From contig NZ_KB892707.1 of assembly GCF_000373925.1 (NCBI RefSeq), positions 248,001-312,000 of the forward strand: a DNA stretch of 64,000 nt, read 5' to 3'. This DNA comes from Actinopolymorpha alba DSM 45243 (GTDB lineage Bacteria; Actinomycetota; Actinomycetes; Propionibacteriales; Actinopolymorphaceae). The notes under the pieces were generated by a model, which was not told the DNA's origin, made no database searches, and saw only the letters and a list, made by a program, of their open reading frames with translations. The position numbers were made by a program, and so were the translations under genes. Positions 1 through 7,946 of this stretch are shown here, piece by piece. How positions within the stretch are numbered: position 1 is the first letter of the stretch; each line of letters starts with the position of its first letter.

Positions 1-1
1 G

Positions 2-52
2 TCGATGATGATCGTGTATTCCGCCCGCCACTCTGAGAGGCTGCCGGCATGA
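2..52 (+). CDS. 3' end of an unidentified upstream gene (partial)
   Basis: Seventeen codons in the second frame are open from the window edge to a TGA that overlaps the next start as ATGA. The overlap suggests a translationally coupled gene ahead of pspAB, where psp-linked genes (pspA, pspAA, an HtpX-like protease) are often found. Too little is present to name the product, and the frame could be open by chance. Confidence 0.3.
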   Translation, partial: SMMIVYSARHSERLPA

Positions 53-618
53 AGTTCCTCGACGCACTGCTCGGGCGCAGCCAGCCGAAGAAGCCTGACC
101 TCGACCAGCTGTTCGGACTCCCGCAGGCCGCACTCACCCTCGAGGCGGCCACTGCCTACCGGCCGACCGGGGTCGGCTCGGTGTGCTACCGCGCCGCCGA
201 GGGTGGGGCGTTCGCGGCGACCCAGGCCGACATCCAGGAGTTGCTCGACGCCGACCAGGGACCCAAGGTCGAGCGCGTCCAGGACAGCTACGGCTTCACC
301 TGGCTGGTGTGCCGTAAGGACCCGTCCGACATGTCAGGCCTCGTCACGGACCTGCACGCGGTCAACTCCTCGCTGGAGGCGGCTGGGTTCGGGCCTTCGC
401 TGCTGTGCTCGCTGGTCGCGTTCCAGGACTCTGACGGGCAACGGCTGGCGCTGGTTTATCTCTACAAACGCGGCACGTTCTACCCGTTCGCGCCGCTGGC
501 GGGTGAACGTCGCGACAACGGGGTCGAGCTGCAGACCCGCGGCCTGATCACCAACGACCTGCGGGTCGAGGATGACCTGTCCCGATGGTTCCCCGTGTGG
601 GGTGCGCCCGGCCTCTAG
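49..618 (+). CDS. pspAB: PspA-associated protein PspAB
   Basis: A 189-residue soluble protein with the N-terminal pattern seen in actinobacterial PspAB proteins: MKFLDALLGRSQPKKPDLD followed by LFGLPQAALTL. The length is typical of the family. PspAB is encoded with phage-shock (PspA) genes in actinobacteria and is presumed to work in the envelope-stress response; its biochemical role is not known to me. A purine-rich GAGAGG lies about nine bases before the ATG, which overlaps the stop of the preceding frame. It converges on the GNAT gene that follows. The identification rests on remembered family sequence, not on a search. Confidence 0.7.
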   Translation: MKFLDALLGRSQPKKPDLDQLFGLPQAALTLEAATAYRPTGVGSVCYRAAEGGAFAATQADIQELLDADQGPKVERVQDSYGFTWLVCRKDPSDMSGLVTDLHAVNSSLEAAGFGPSLLCSLVAFQDSDGQRLALVYLYKRGTFYPFAPLAGERRDNGVELQTRGLITNDLRVEDDLSRWFPVWGAPGL

Positions 619-691
619 CGCGCTGGGTGCGCCTCGGGTGGCCGCTGCTCGCGGTGGGGAGGGAGCCAGGCGGCCCGGGTTCAGTGCGGTT

Positions 692-1576
692 TCAGAGGAA
701 CGCGCCGGAGGGGATGTACGGCGCCGGTGGACGCATGTGTCGCAGGCAGAGGTAGCCCTCGGGCCGCAGCGGGAGCCCGGCGGCGAGAGCGACGTCGACC
801 GCCCACTCCTGCGCGGCGCTGAGGAAGTCAATGTGGACCTGCGCGCCTTCCGGCGACCTGGCGAGCGCGGACCAGAGCAGGCGCTGGGCGATCTTGCGGG
901 TGGTCGCGGCAAGGACCACCGGCGAGCCGGCGTCGTCGACGTAGCTGTAGCCGCTGCCGGTGAGAGTGTCGCAGACGAGCAGGCCGAACTCGCTCCCGAG
1001 GAACTCATGGTCGGCCCCGTGCGCCGCCCCCCGGAGTTGCCGGTCGACGGAGTCGCAGAGGTCGCGGTCGCCGGGGCTGCCTTCGCGTACGCCGTCCACG
1101 ACCGGAAGGGCACGCCGGTCGACGGTCCCGCTGGCGCGGATCGTCGGGTGCAGCGTGAACCCGGCCAGGCGGTAGCGACGGGCAGCCCGCGGGTCGCCGG
1201 TCGAGATGATGATGCCGCGCAGGCAGCCCTGGCTGTACGTGAGTGCGGCGTCGAGGAGGGCCGTGCCGATCCCGGCGCCCTGCTGGTCGGGCCGGACGAA
1301 GAACGACGAAAGCCCCCAGAGCTTGTCGCGGCGTAGGGACAGCGCCACTCCCACGACCTCACCATCGCGGTCGGCCACCCAGCAACCGTCAGGGTCATGC
1401 TGGAGGAAGTGCTTGGCTCGCCGCGTCCACAGGCCACTCCACGACGGTGAGGGCGGACCGGGCGGCGGGCCGGGAGTGCCCGGCGGTCGCGTGGTCGCAC
1501 GAACGATCTCCAGGGCGTCGTGGGTGAGGCCGCGCGCGGCGGCGATGTCGTCGTCACGCATCGGCCGGATGAGCAC
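692..1576 (-). CDS. GNAT family N-acetyltransferase
   Basis: A 294-residue acyl-CoA-dependent N-acetyltransferase. The N-terminal half contains a full GNAT core: WVADRDGEVVGVAL (beta-2/3), then LSSFFVRPDQQGAGIGTALL, which holds the acetyl-CoA pyrophosphate-binding Q/RxxGxG/A motif, and YRLAGFTL further on. The C-terminal 130 residues look like a second, degenerate GNAT fold (LAATTRKIAQRLLWSAL, then RPEGYLCLRHM). The substrate cannot be told. The start is a GTG. The gene stands alone, divergent from the glycerate kinase and convergent with pspAB. Confidence 0.82.
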   Translation of the reverse strand: MLIRPMRDDDIAAARGLTHDALEIVRATTRPPGTPGPPPGPPSPSWSGLWTRRAKHFLQHDPDGCWVADRDGEVVGVALSLRRDKLWGLSSFFVRPDQQGAGIGTALLDAALTYSQGCLRGIIISTGDPRAARRYRLAGFTLHPTIRASGTVDRRALPVVDGVREGSPGDRDLCDSVDRQLRGAAHGADHEFLGSEFGLLVCDTLTGSGYSYVDDAGSPVVLAATTRKIAQRLLWSALARSPEGAQVHIDFLSAAQEWAVDVALAAGLPLRPEGYLCLRHMRPPAPYIPSGAFL

Positions 1577-1655
1577 GGTGCGACCTTAGCGGCTCACCGC
1601 GACCGCGCGCCCCACCCGGCCGCGCGGGTGATCGTCACCCTTCGGGGACGGTCGG

Positions 1656-1690
1656 CGCCGTACGCCGTACGCCGTACGCCGGACGCCGGG
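1656..1690. repeat. Five-unit 7-bp tandem repeat between divergent genes
   Basis: Units of CGCCGTA (three exact, then CGCCGGA and CGCCGGG) lie in the 142-bp gap between the GNAT start and the glycerate kinase start. The phasing is seven bases, so it is not coding. Its place between two divergent starts means copy-number change would alter promoter spacing; that effect is inference. Confidence 0.7.
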
Positions 1691-1718
1691 TGGCGGTTGG
1701 GCGGCCCGACCCGCGAAG

Positions 1719-2825
1719 ATGTCAGCCGTGCGCGTACTCATCGCTCCTGACAAGTTCGCCGGCACCCTGAGCGCGGTTGAGGCAGCCGAGGCGATGGCCG
1801 ACGGCTGGCGCGCGCAGGCACCGGCCGACGAGGTGATCACGGTCCCGATGTCAGACGGCGGACCCGGCTTCGTCGACGTACTCCACACCGCCCTGGGCGG
1901 TGAGCTGCTCGCCGTCACGGTGACCGGCCCGCTGGGGAACCCCACGCCGGCGACGCTGCTCCTCACCGACGGAACGGCGTACATCGAATCCGCCCAGGCC
2001 TGTGGCCTCGCCCTGGTGCCCCCAGACCGCCGCGAACCCGAGCGTTCCACCACCTTCGGTGTGGGTGAGCTGGTGGCGGCCGCGATCGACGCCGGGGCGC
2101 GCCGGCTGGTCGTTGGGCTCGGGGGCAGCGGCACCAACGACGCGGGCGCTGGGATGCTGGCCGCTCTCGGGGCGCGCGTGGAGCCGGCGGACGGGCTCAC
2201 CACGGGTGGGGCCGCGCTGGCCGGTCTGACCGCTCTTGACCTCGCGCCCGCCCGCGAACGCCTGGCCGGTGTCGAGCTACTCGCCGCGAGCGACGTCGAC
2301 AACCCGCTGCTCGGGCTGCGGGGCGCGACGAACATCTTCGGACCGCAGAAGGGTGTCGAACAGGAACGTCTGGTCGTCCTCGACGCCGCGCTGCAGCGGT
2401 TCGCCGACCTGGCCGACCGGCCACTCGCCGACGCCAAGGGCGCGGGGGCCGCCGGCGGGCTCGGATACGCGCTGCTGCTGCTCGGGGGCCGGCGGGTGCC
2501 GGGCATCGAGACGATCGTCGATGCGGTCCGCCTGCCGGAGCACGCGGGCCAGGCCGATGTGGTCGTCACCGGCGAGGGCGCGTTCGACTTCCAGTCCAAG
2601 AGCGGCAAGGTCGTGTCAGGCGTGGCGGCGGTCGCGACAACGGCCCTTCGCCCGTGCGTGGTCCTCGCGGGGCAGGTCCTCGTCGGATCGCGTGAAATGC
2701 GCACGATGGGGGTCGAATCCGCCTATTCCCTCGTCGATCTCGTGGGGCGGGAGGCGGCGTTCGACAAGCCCCGGGACAGTCTCGTCGCGCTCGCCCAGCG
2801 GGTCGCGCGGACCTGGTCCCGCTGA
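1719..2825 (+). CDS. Glycerate kinase (GlxK/GarK family)
   Basis: A 368-residue glycerate kinase of the class II (GlxK/GarK, DUF1537-unrelated) fold, which phosphorylates D-glycerate with ATP. Family marks are the N-terminal RVLIAPDKFAGTLSA, the MSDGGPGF motif near residue 45, the glycine-rich GLGGSGTNDAGAGML near residue 130, and GATNIFGPQKG near residue 205. Length matches the family. ATG 1719 is used; GTG 1728 is a possible alternative that would remove three residues. No operon partner is evident, as erpA lies 115 bp downstream with its own ribosome site. A role in glyoxylate or sugar-acid catabolism is likely but not shown here. Confidence 0.9.
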   Translation: MSAVRVLIAPDKFAGTLSAVEAAEAMADGWRAQAPADEVITVPMSDGGPGFVDVLHTALGGELLAVTVTGPLGNPTPATLLLTDGTAYIESAQACGLALVPPDRREPERSTTFGVGELVAAAIDAGARRLVVGLGGSGTNDAGAGMLAALGARVEPADGLTTGGAALAGLTALDLAPARERLAGVELLAASDVDNPLLGLRGATNIFGPQKGVEQERLVVLDAALQRFADLADRPLADAKGAGAAGGLGYALLLLGGRRVPGIETIVDAVRLPEHAGQADVVVTGEGAFDFQSKSGKVVSGVAAVATTALRPCVVLAGQVLVGSREMRTMGVESAYSLVDLVGREAAFDKPRDSLVALAQRVARTWSR

Positions 2826-2940
2826 TACTCCGGACGCCGAAGCTGTGCGAACATGGAGCGGTGCATCGGAATGTCGGTGCAGTCGCGGGCGTTGAGCCAG
2901 CAGACATGACCGCAACGGGATGACCACGGGAGTCCGACGG

Positions 2941-3306
2941 ATGACGATTCAGGGCGACGTGACCGAGCAGACACAACAGGCCGACGGTGTGGTCCTCACG
3001 GACGCGGCGGCGACCAAGGTCAAGAACCTCCTCGACCAGGAGGGGCGAGACGACCTCCGGCTTCGGCTCGCTGTGCAGCCGGGCGGGTGTTCGGGGCTGC
3101 GTTATCAGCTCTTCTTCGACGAGCGCGAGCTCGACGGTGACCAGGTCCGCGAGTTCGGCGGCGTGGGCGTCGTCGTCGACCGGATGAGTGGTCCCTACCT
3201 CACGGGCGCGGTGATCGATTTCGTCGACACCATCGAGAAGCAGGGCTTCACGATCGACAACCCGAGCGCCACGAGCTCCTGCGCCTGCGGCGACTCCTTC
3301 CACTGA
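2941..3306 (+). CDS. erpA: Iron-sulfur cluster insertion protein (A-type carrier)
   Basis: A 121-residue A-type Fe-S carrier that delivers clusters to apo-proteins. The three conserved cysteines are in place: GGCSGLRY near residue 44 and the C-terminal CAC of SSCACGDSF. An upstream in-frame ATG at 2920 exists, but only the ATG at 2941 has a well-spaced ribosome site (GGGAG eight bases before it), so the shorter form is preferred. Actinobacteria need this carrier for respiratory and biosynthetic Fe-S enzymes, such as the Rieske protein encoded 23 kb away. The last bases of the gene are part of an 18-bp tandem duplication. Confidence 0.9.
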   Translation: MTIQGDVTEQTQQADGVVLTDAAATKVKNLLDQEGRDDLRLRLAVQPGGCSGLRYQLFFDERELDGDQVREFGGVGVVVDRMSGPYLTGAVIDFVDTIEKQGFTIDNPSATSSCACGDSFH

Positions 3307-3332
3307 GGTCGATACTTCCACTGAGGTCGATA
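3297..3332. repeat. 18-bp tandem duplication across the erpA stop codon
   Basis: Two exact copies of CTTCCACTGAGGTCGATA lie head to tail at 3297-3314 and 3315-3332. The first copy contains the last sense codons and TGA of erpA; the second repeats them outside the gene. It is a simple slippage-type duplication, one of three in this window that lie at gene ends. Confidence 0.9.
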
Positions 3333-3442
3333 CCCGGGGCGGACTCACGTCTGCTGTCGCGGACATGAGTGTCGCGGGTCGTACCGCCGGCTGGCGACCG
3401 CCTTGCGGGTCTGGTGGCTTGCGACTGGTTCACGATCAGTGA

Positions 3443-3480
3443 GAAACGGTCCACGAATCGCGTGATTCGTGGACCGTTTC
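3443..3480. terminator. Perfect 17-bp stem-loop downstream of erpA
   Basis: Arms starting GAAACGGTCCACGAATC (3443-3459) pair perfectly with 3464-3480 around a GCGT loop. It lies in the 311-bp gap between the convergent erpA and PHP genes. There is no long T tract, which is common for actinobacterial terminators, so it could serve as a bidirectional terminator or be a repetitive extragenic hairpin. The 20 bases after it include TTGATCAACTTCGCC, which recurs inverted near 48.32 kb. Confidence 0.65.
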
Positions 3481-3551
3481 GCGTGCCAGACCAGGGACCG
3501 TTGATCAACTTCGCCGTGGCTGCGGCCACGATTGGGGCGGGTTTCTGCGAG

Positions 3552-3597
3552 GCAGTGGAGCTTTTCCAGGCGCGGCGTACCTGAAATGCTCCACTGC
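3552..3597. terminator. Second stem-loop between erpA and the PHP gene
   Basis: GCAGTGGAGC at 3552-3561 pairs perfectly with 3588-3597, and the inner bases (CCAGG with CCTG) extend the stem imperfectly. It stands 20 bp beyond the stop of the minus-strand PHP gene, a fitting place for that gene's terminator. The rest of the 3307-3617 gap shows nothing else I can name. Confidence 0.5.
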
Positions 3598-3617
3598 TCC
3601 CTGGGTCCCACAGGTGA

Positions 3618-5069
3618 TCACGGGCGGCCGCGCTCGAGAGCTCCGAGGAAGATCGGATTCGTGAAGGCCACCATCGGCTCGAACGGCGCGGGGACGTCGG
3701 GCATCCGGCGTACCTCCGCGCGGACGTACTTCGAGACGGCGGCGGTCGTCGTCCAGGACATGGTTCCGTCGCCGCTGTCAGGAAGGGCCAGCTGCGCCAG
3801 TGCTCCCTCGTCGGTGACGAAACGCACGAAACCACCCGGCACTCCGCGTACCGCCAACTCCACGCGTACCTCGTCGGACTCCGAGACGTCCAGGCGTTCA
3901 GCGATCCCCGCCGAGCGCCCGCCACCAGCCGCCGTGAACGCCAACTCGACCGCTGACGACTCCGTGACATAGCTGCGACCCGCCCGGACGCCCGCGAGGA
4001 TCGCGTCCCGGGTGAGGTCGTCCGCGAGCACCACCGTCTGCCCGAGCCCGATGGTCTGGCCGTCGTGGTGGGAGTCGCTGCTTCCGATCGCCGGCAGCCA
4101 GTGGCCGCCCGTCGCGACGAGCCCGGCGTCCCACTGGCGAAGTGACACCTCGTCGTCGGGGGTCCAAGGGCCGTTCCAGACCTCCACCGCGTCGAAGCCC
4201 TCGAAGCCGAACTTCCAGGCGCACCCCACGAAGGGACAGTACGGATGCGCGGCGATCGCGAGCGCGTCGTGCCGGTGGATCTCGTCGAGGACGCGGGGGA
4301 GTACGCCGTCCAGCGCGCGGTAACGCCAGTCGATCCAGGTGCCCGGCGGCAGGCCGGCCGCGACGAAGTGGCCGTTGCGGGTCGTGACCTCCTCGCCGTC
4401 GATGATCAGCAGGTCGTCGCGGGCATGCTGCCCCCAGATACCGGCGGCGGAGGGGGTGTTGTGTTCGGACGACACCATGAAGTCCAACCCGGCTGACCGC
4501 GCGGCGGCGACAACTTCCTCGGGTTGCCAGTGCCCGTCAGAGTGCACCGTGTGGAGGTGGAGGTCGCCGCGGTACCACGCCCGTCCCCGGCCATTCGCGC
4601 GTCGTGGCGCGTGGGAGGGTACGAACGCCCGCCCCGGTGTGCCCCGGTGCAGCGTCACCTCCAGGCGATACGCCAGTCCTTGTGGCGCGACGGTGTAGGG
4701 GCCCAGCAGGACGTGCCAGATGCCGGCGTTGACGGGACCCGGCAGGTATCCGGGCGTCGCGTGGGTGGCGCTGATGCTGAAGGAGTCGCGGGCACCACCC
4801 GACCAGCCGCGGAAGCCGGTCGTGGCGTCGAGGTCGTGGCCACGTTCGTCGAAGATGCCGATGTCGAGCACGTTGCCGGGTCGTCCCGGCGGCGGACTCG
4901 GGGTGTCGTAGCTGTAGCGGACGGAGATCTCACGGACTCCGGACGAGACCTCCACCGGTACGTACACCCAGTCCGGCGCGCCCGGCTCGATGCGGCCCTC
5001 GATGATCTGGACGTCCGTGGAAGAGGCGGGGTCGGGGGAGTCGCCGTGGTCGGCCGATGGGGGAGTCAC
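3618..5069 (-). CDS. CehA/McbA-like PHP-domain metallohydrolase
   Basis: A 483-residue two-part protein. The first ~160 residues are a beta-sandwich-like region; then comes a PHP-type metal site: YRGDLHLHTVHSDG (HxH), SSEHNTP, DGEEVTT, AIAAHPYCP and IGSSDSHHDGQ. These His/Asp/Glu residues are those that bind metals in CehA/McbA and related PHP phosphoesterases, which cleave esters, carbamates or phosphodiesters. No signal peptide is visible. The start is a GTG without a good ribosome site. It lies 102 bp behind the STAND/TPR gene on the same strand and may be transcribed with that operon, but nothing shows a shared function. Confidence 0.75.
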   Translation of the reverse strand: MTPPSADHGDSPDPASSTDVQIIEGRIEPGAPDWVYVPVEVSSGVREISVRYSYDTPSPPPGRPGNVLDIGIFDERGHDLDATTGFRGWSGGARDSFSISATHATPGYLPGPVNAGIWHVLLGPYTVAPQGLAYRLEVTLHRGTPGRAFVPSHAPRRANGRGRAWYRGDLHLHTVHSDGHWQPEEVVAAARSAGLDFMVSSEHNTPSAAGIWGQHARDDLLIIDGEEVTTRNGHFVAAGLPPGTWIDWRYRALDGVLPRVLDEIHRHDALAIAAHPYCPFVGCAWKFGFEGFDAVEVWNGPWTPDDEVSLRQWDAGLVATGGHWLPAIGSSDSHHDGQTIGLGQTVVLADDLTRDAILAGVRAGRSYVTESSAVELAFTAAGGGRSAGIAERLDVSESDEVRVELAVRGVPGGFVRFVTDEGALAQLALPDSGDGTMSWTTTAAVSKYVRAEVRRMPDVPAPFEPMVAFTNPIFLGALERGRP

Positions 5070-5171
5070 GAAGTCGAGTATGGACGCAGCGACCGGCCGG
5101 CTACCCGCGACGACGCGGAGGATCGGGGAGAAGGGCCGCCACAGGCCCTCCGGCTGGTAGCGGCGGTCCGC

Positions 5172-7946
5172 TCATCGCAGCCGCTGACCGAGCGCCGTGA
5201 TCAGCCGGGTGAGGAGCCGTTCCGGACGGCGTGACCGGGTGTCGGAGTCCCGGCGTGCCGGCAGGTCCTCCTCGAGCGGTTCGGGTGTCTGCTTGGCGCG
5301 GAAGCCGCGAGCCCGCGCCTCCCGCAGATACCGCTCGGTGAGGGAGGAGGCGCCGTGACCCGGGCGTAGCCGCTCCGCGCGCTCAAGCCAGGCCTGCGCG
5401 TGCTGGACGGCCGTCACCTGGTCGAGGGGCCGCCGCTGGTCCGCCAGGAGGAGGCCGGCCAGGTCCGGCGCGACGAGCACCGCGGATCCGAGGTGCTGCA
5501 GGCACCGTGCCTCACCATGCTGGTCGGCGAGTTCGGCGAACCGCGTCCAGGCCCGCTGCCACATCGCGACGGCCACCGGCGCACGTCCCTGCATCCACGC
5601 GGCGATCCCACGGAGTTCGGTCACGTGCGCCTCGCCCGCGGTGTCGTTACTTTCCTGTGCACGGGTTTCGGCGAGATCCAGCCGGTCGAGCGCGCGATCG
5701 GGCTGGCCCTGGCGGAGGTAGACCACGGCCATCGACAACAGGGTCGTGACCTCGCCGGCGATGTCCTTACGCGGAAGCCGCACCCAGGTGCGTTGCAGCG
5801 CGCGCTCGGCTTCGGCGAGTTCGGTGCCCGCGGCCGTGGGATTGTCGGCATGTTCGGCTCGGGCCAGGCGGAGGAGCGCCTGCTCGTGATGGTGGCGAGC
5901 GCGCAAAGCCCAGCTGGTCCGGTCGGGGCGGCGGCGCAGGCCAGCGACCTTATGGAGGGTGTGCTGGGCCCCGTCATGGTCCCCAGCCGCGCGACGGACC
6001 GCGGCGAGCCTGGTCGCGGCCAGTCGCCGGAGATCGGGTCGGTCCGTGTCCTCCGCGAACGCCACCATCATGGCGTGCACGAGGTCGGCCCCGAACGTCT
6101 GGTGCTGCCTGACGTACCACCTGTCGAGCGCGTCCGCCAGACGGGCGAGGTCGTCGAGCATCAGCGGAAGGAGCGGACCTTTGCGGTCGTCGGTGGCCTG
6201 CGCGGTGTAGTCGACGGTGGCCAGGGCACGCAGCGGGGGCTCCTCCGTCTGGAACCAGCGCCGTGCCGACACCGCGTGTGTCGCGTCGTCGAGCAGCATC
6301 ACCCACCGGTCGGCGAGATCGGCGTACCGCTGGACGAGGGACGGGAGGGCCGCGCGTACGGCGGTACGGCGGTCCTCCGGGAACTCGGTGCGGGCGACCG
6401 CTCGCCGGACCTCCGCCGGCATGCGGTAGCGACCCACGCTCGAGGTGCGTACGACGCTCCGGAGTCCGAGTTCCTGGAGCGGATCGATGACGTCGACGTC
6501 GGGTGGCCTGGCTGGTTCCTCGGGGGCGGTGCCGTCGGGTTGGTCGAGGGACTCGGCCAGGTCGTCGAGTCCGTGGCGGACCGCCTCCATCGCCTCGACC
6601 GTGAGTTCGGCGACGGGTAGGTCGGCGAGTGCCCGCGCGAGCAGGCGCGCCTTCCTCGACATGCTGTCGCGGGTACGCCAGAGGATCGCCTCCCAGACCC
6701 GCTCCATCGGATCGACGCCAGGACTCGTCCGCGCCAGAAAGTCGCGCAGCTCGAGCGGCGTCCAGTGACTGCCCGGTCGGGTCACCTCGCGGGCAAGGTC
6801 GTGCACCGCGCCCGGCCGACCGCCGCAGACCGTGAGGACGTCGCCCAGCCACTGATTGGTGGAGCTCGTCCACTCCACGGAGGTGGACGCGTCGTCGGCC
6901 GCGGCCTGCGACCGGTCCGTATGCGCGTTGAGCTGGTCCCGCCAGATCCGGTGGAGTTCAGCAGGTGCGAGGTCGTCCAGCTCCACGGACCCGCCGGGGA
7001 ACGCGGCTCCGACGCCCGGCCCGCCCGCGACGACGAGGAGCGGGTGGTTGCCGGCTTTCGTCCACTCCTGGATCAGCCAGGCGACCTGTTCCGGGCGCGC
7101 GACGTTGTCGAGGACGAGTACGGCGGGTGGTTCCGACAGCTTCTGGAGCAGCCGGCGGGCCGCCGCGGCCAGGGCAGGTGGGTCCTCGCCGGATGGCTCG
7201 GCCGATTGGTACACCGCGAGCAGCATGGCGGCGATGGTCGGCCCGTCGTCCGGGGACAGCGTCGACCAGCCTCTGAGGTCGAACGGCGCGGTCCTGGCCT
7301 GTTCCGCGTGTCCTTGGGCGATGAGATTGTGCACCACCGCCGCGACGACGGCGGAACTCCCGCTTCCGGGCGGACCGGTGACCGCGACGGCACCGTTGCT
7401 GAGCACCAGGTCGACGGCCCGGCGTACCGCGTCGTCACGGCCATGGAGCGCCGGCCTCGCGCGAAACCACGACGGGCGTACGGGCGGGCCGGGCGCGACC
7501 AGGTCGGCGTCCAGGTCACGGGCGTCGCCACGGCGGTGCGCCAGGTAGCGGCCGACGCCCCAGATGACGAGGAGGAGCGCGAAGATCGCGATCCCCAGGA
7601 CGTTGAGGAGCTGGTTGATCGGGCCGAGGTACTCGCTGCCGCTGAGGACGCCCGCCAGCAGGTCGGAGGCGAGACCGCTGAGGAAGATGCCGGCCAGCGC
7701 GGCGCCACCGACGAAGGCGTTGCGCACGATGCCTGACCGGGGTTCGATGAGGACCCGTGCGGCCGGTGGCGCCGCTGGCGGCGGGGTGCGCTGCTGCGCC
7801 AGCGGCGGCGGTCCGGGCATTGCACCTGTTCCGGGCGCCGGAGCGGTCGGCCCTCCGGGCGGCGCGGCGGGTGTGGTGGGCGTCGCCGGTCCTGTCGGTG
7901 CGGTTGCCGGCGAAGCGTCCGGCGCAGGGTCATTGGGCGCGCTCAC
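5172..7946 (-). CDS. Membrane-anchored STAND/NB-ARC-like protein with TPR tail; P-loop lacks its lysine
   Basis: A 924-residue protein. Residues 1-70 are rich in Pro/Ala; membrane segments lie at about 76-101 and 112-134; a nucleotide-binding domain starts near 165. The P-loop at 191-198 reads GPPGSGSS, with Ser where Walker A has Lys (codon AGT, clearly read). The Walker B strand is AVLVLDNVA (275-283). The C-terminal half is helical and TPR-like. The GTG start has GGAGG nine bases upstream, and its GTGA overlaps the permease stop, so it is the last gene of a coupled operon. NB-ARC/STAND proteins are usually ATP-driven switches; this one looks nucleotide-hydrolysis-deficient. A role in regulating or assembling the transporter is inference. 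Confidence 0.72.
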   Translation of the reverse strand: MSAPNDPAPDASPATAPTGPATPTTPAAPPGGPTAPAPGTGAMPGPPPLAQQRTPPPAAPPAARVLIEPRSGIVRNAFVGGAALAGIFLSGLASDLLAGVLSGSEYLGPINQLLNVLGIAIFALLLVIWGVGRYLAHRRGDARDLDADLVAPGPPVRPSWFRARPALHGRDDAVRRAVDLVLSNGAVAVTGPPGSGSSAVVAAVVHNLIAQGHAEQARTAPFDLRGWSTLSPDDGPTIAAMLLAVYQSAEPSGEDPPALAAAARRLLQKLSEPPAVLVLDNVARPEQVAWLIQEWTKAGNHPLLVVAGGPGVGAAFPGGSVELDDLAPAELHRIWRDQLNAHTDRSQAAADDASTSVEWTSSTNQWLGDVLTVCGGRPGAVHDLAREVTRPGSHWTPLELRDFLARTSPGVDPMERVWEAILWRTRDSMSRKARLLARALADLPVAELTVEAMEAVRHGLDDLAESLDQPDGTAPEEPARPPDVDVIDPLQELGLRSVVRTSSVGRYRMPAEVRRAVARTEFPEDRRTAVRAALPSLVQRYADLADRWVMLLDDATHAVSARRWFQTEEPPLRALATVDYTAQATDDRKGPLLPLMLDDLARLADALDRWYVRQHQTFGADLVHAMMVAFAEDTDRPDLRRLAATRLAAVRRAAGDHDGAQHTLHKVAGLRRRPDRTSWALRARHHHEQALLRLARAEHADNPTAAGTELAEAERALQRTWVRLPRKDIAGEVTTLLSMAVVYLRQGQPDRALDRLDLAETRAQESNDTAGEAHVTELRGIAAWMQGRAPVAVAMWQRAWTRFAELADQHGEARCLQHLGSAVLVAPDLAGLLLADQRRPLDQVTAVQHAQAWLERAERLRPGHGASSLTERYLREARARGFRAKQTPEPLEEDLPARRDSDTRSRRPERLLTRLITALGQRLR

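Noticed and set aside
334-1557. A 407-codon open frame on the minus strand overlapping pspAB
   Set aside because: It would overlap pspAB and run out of frame with the GNAT protein. The product is Arg/Pro/Ser-rich and featureless.
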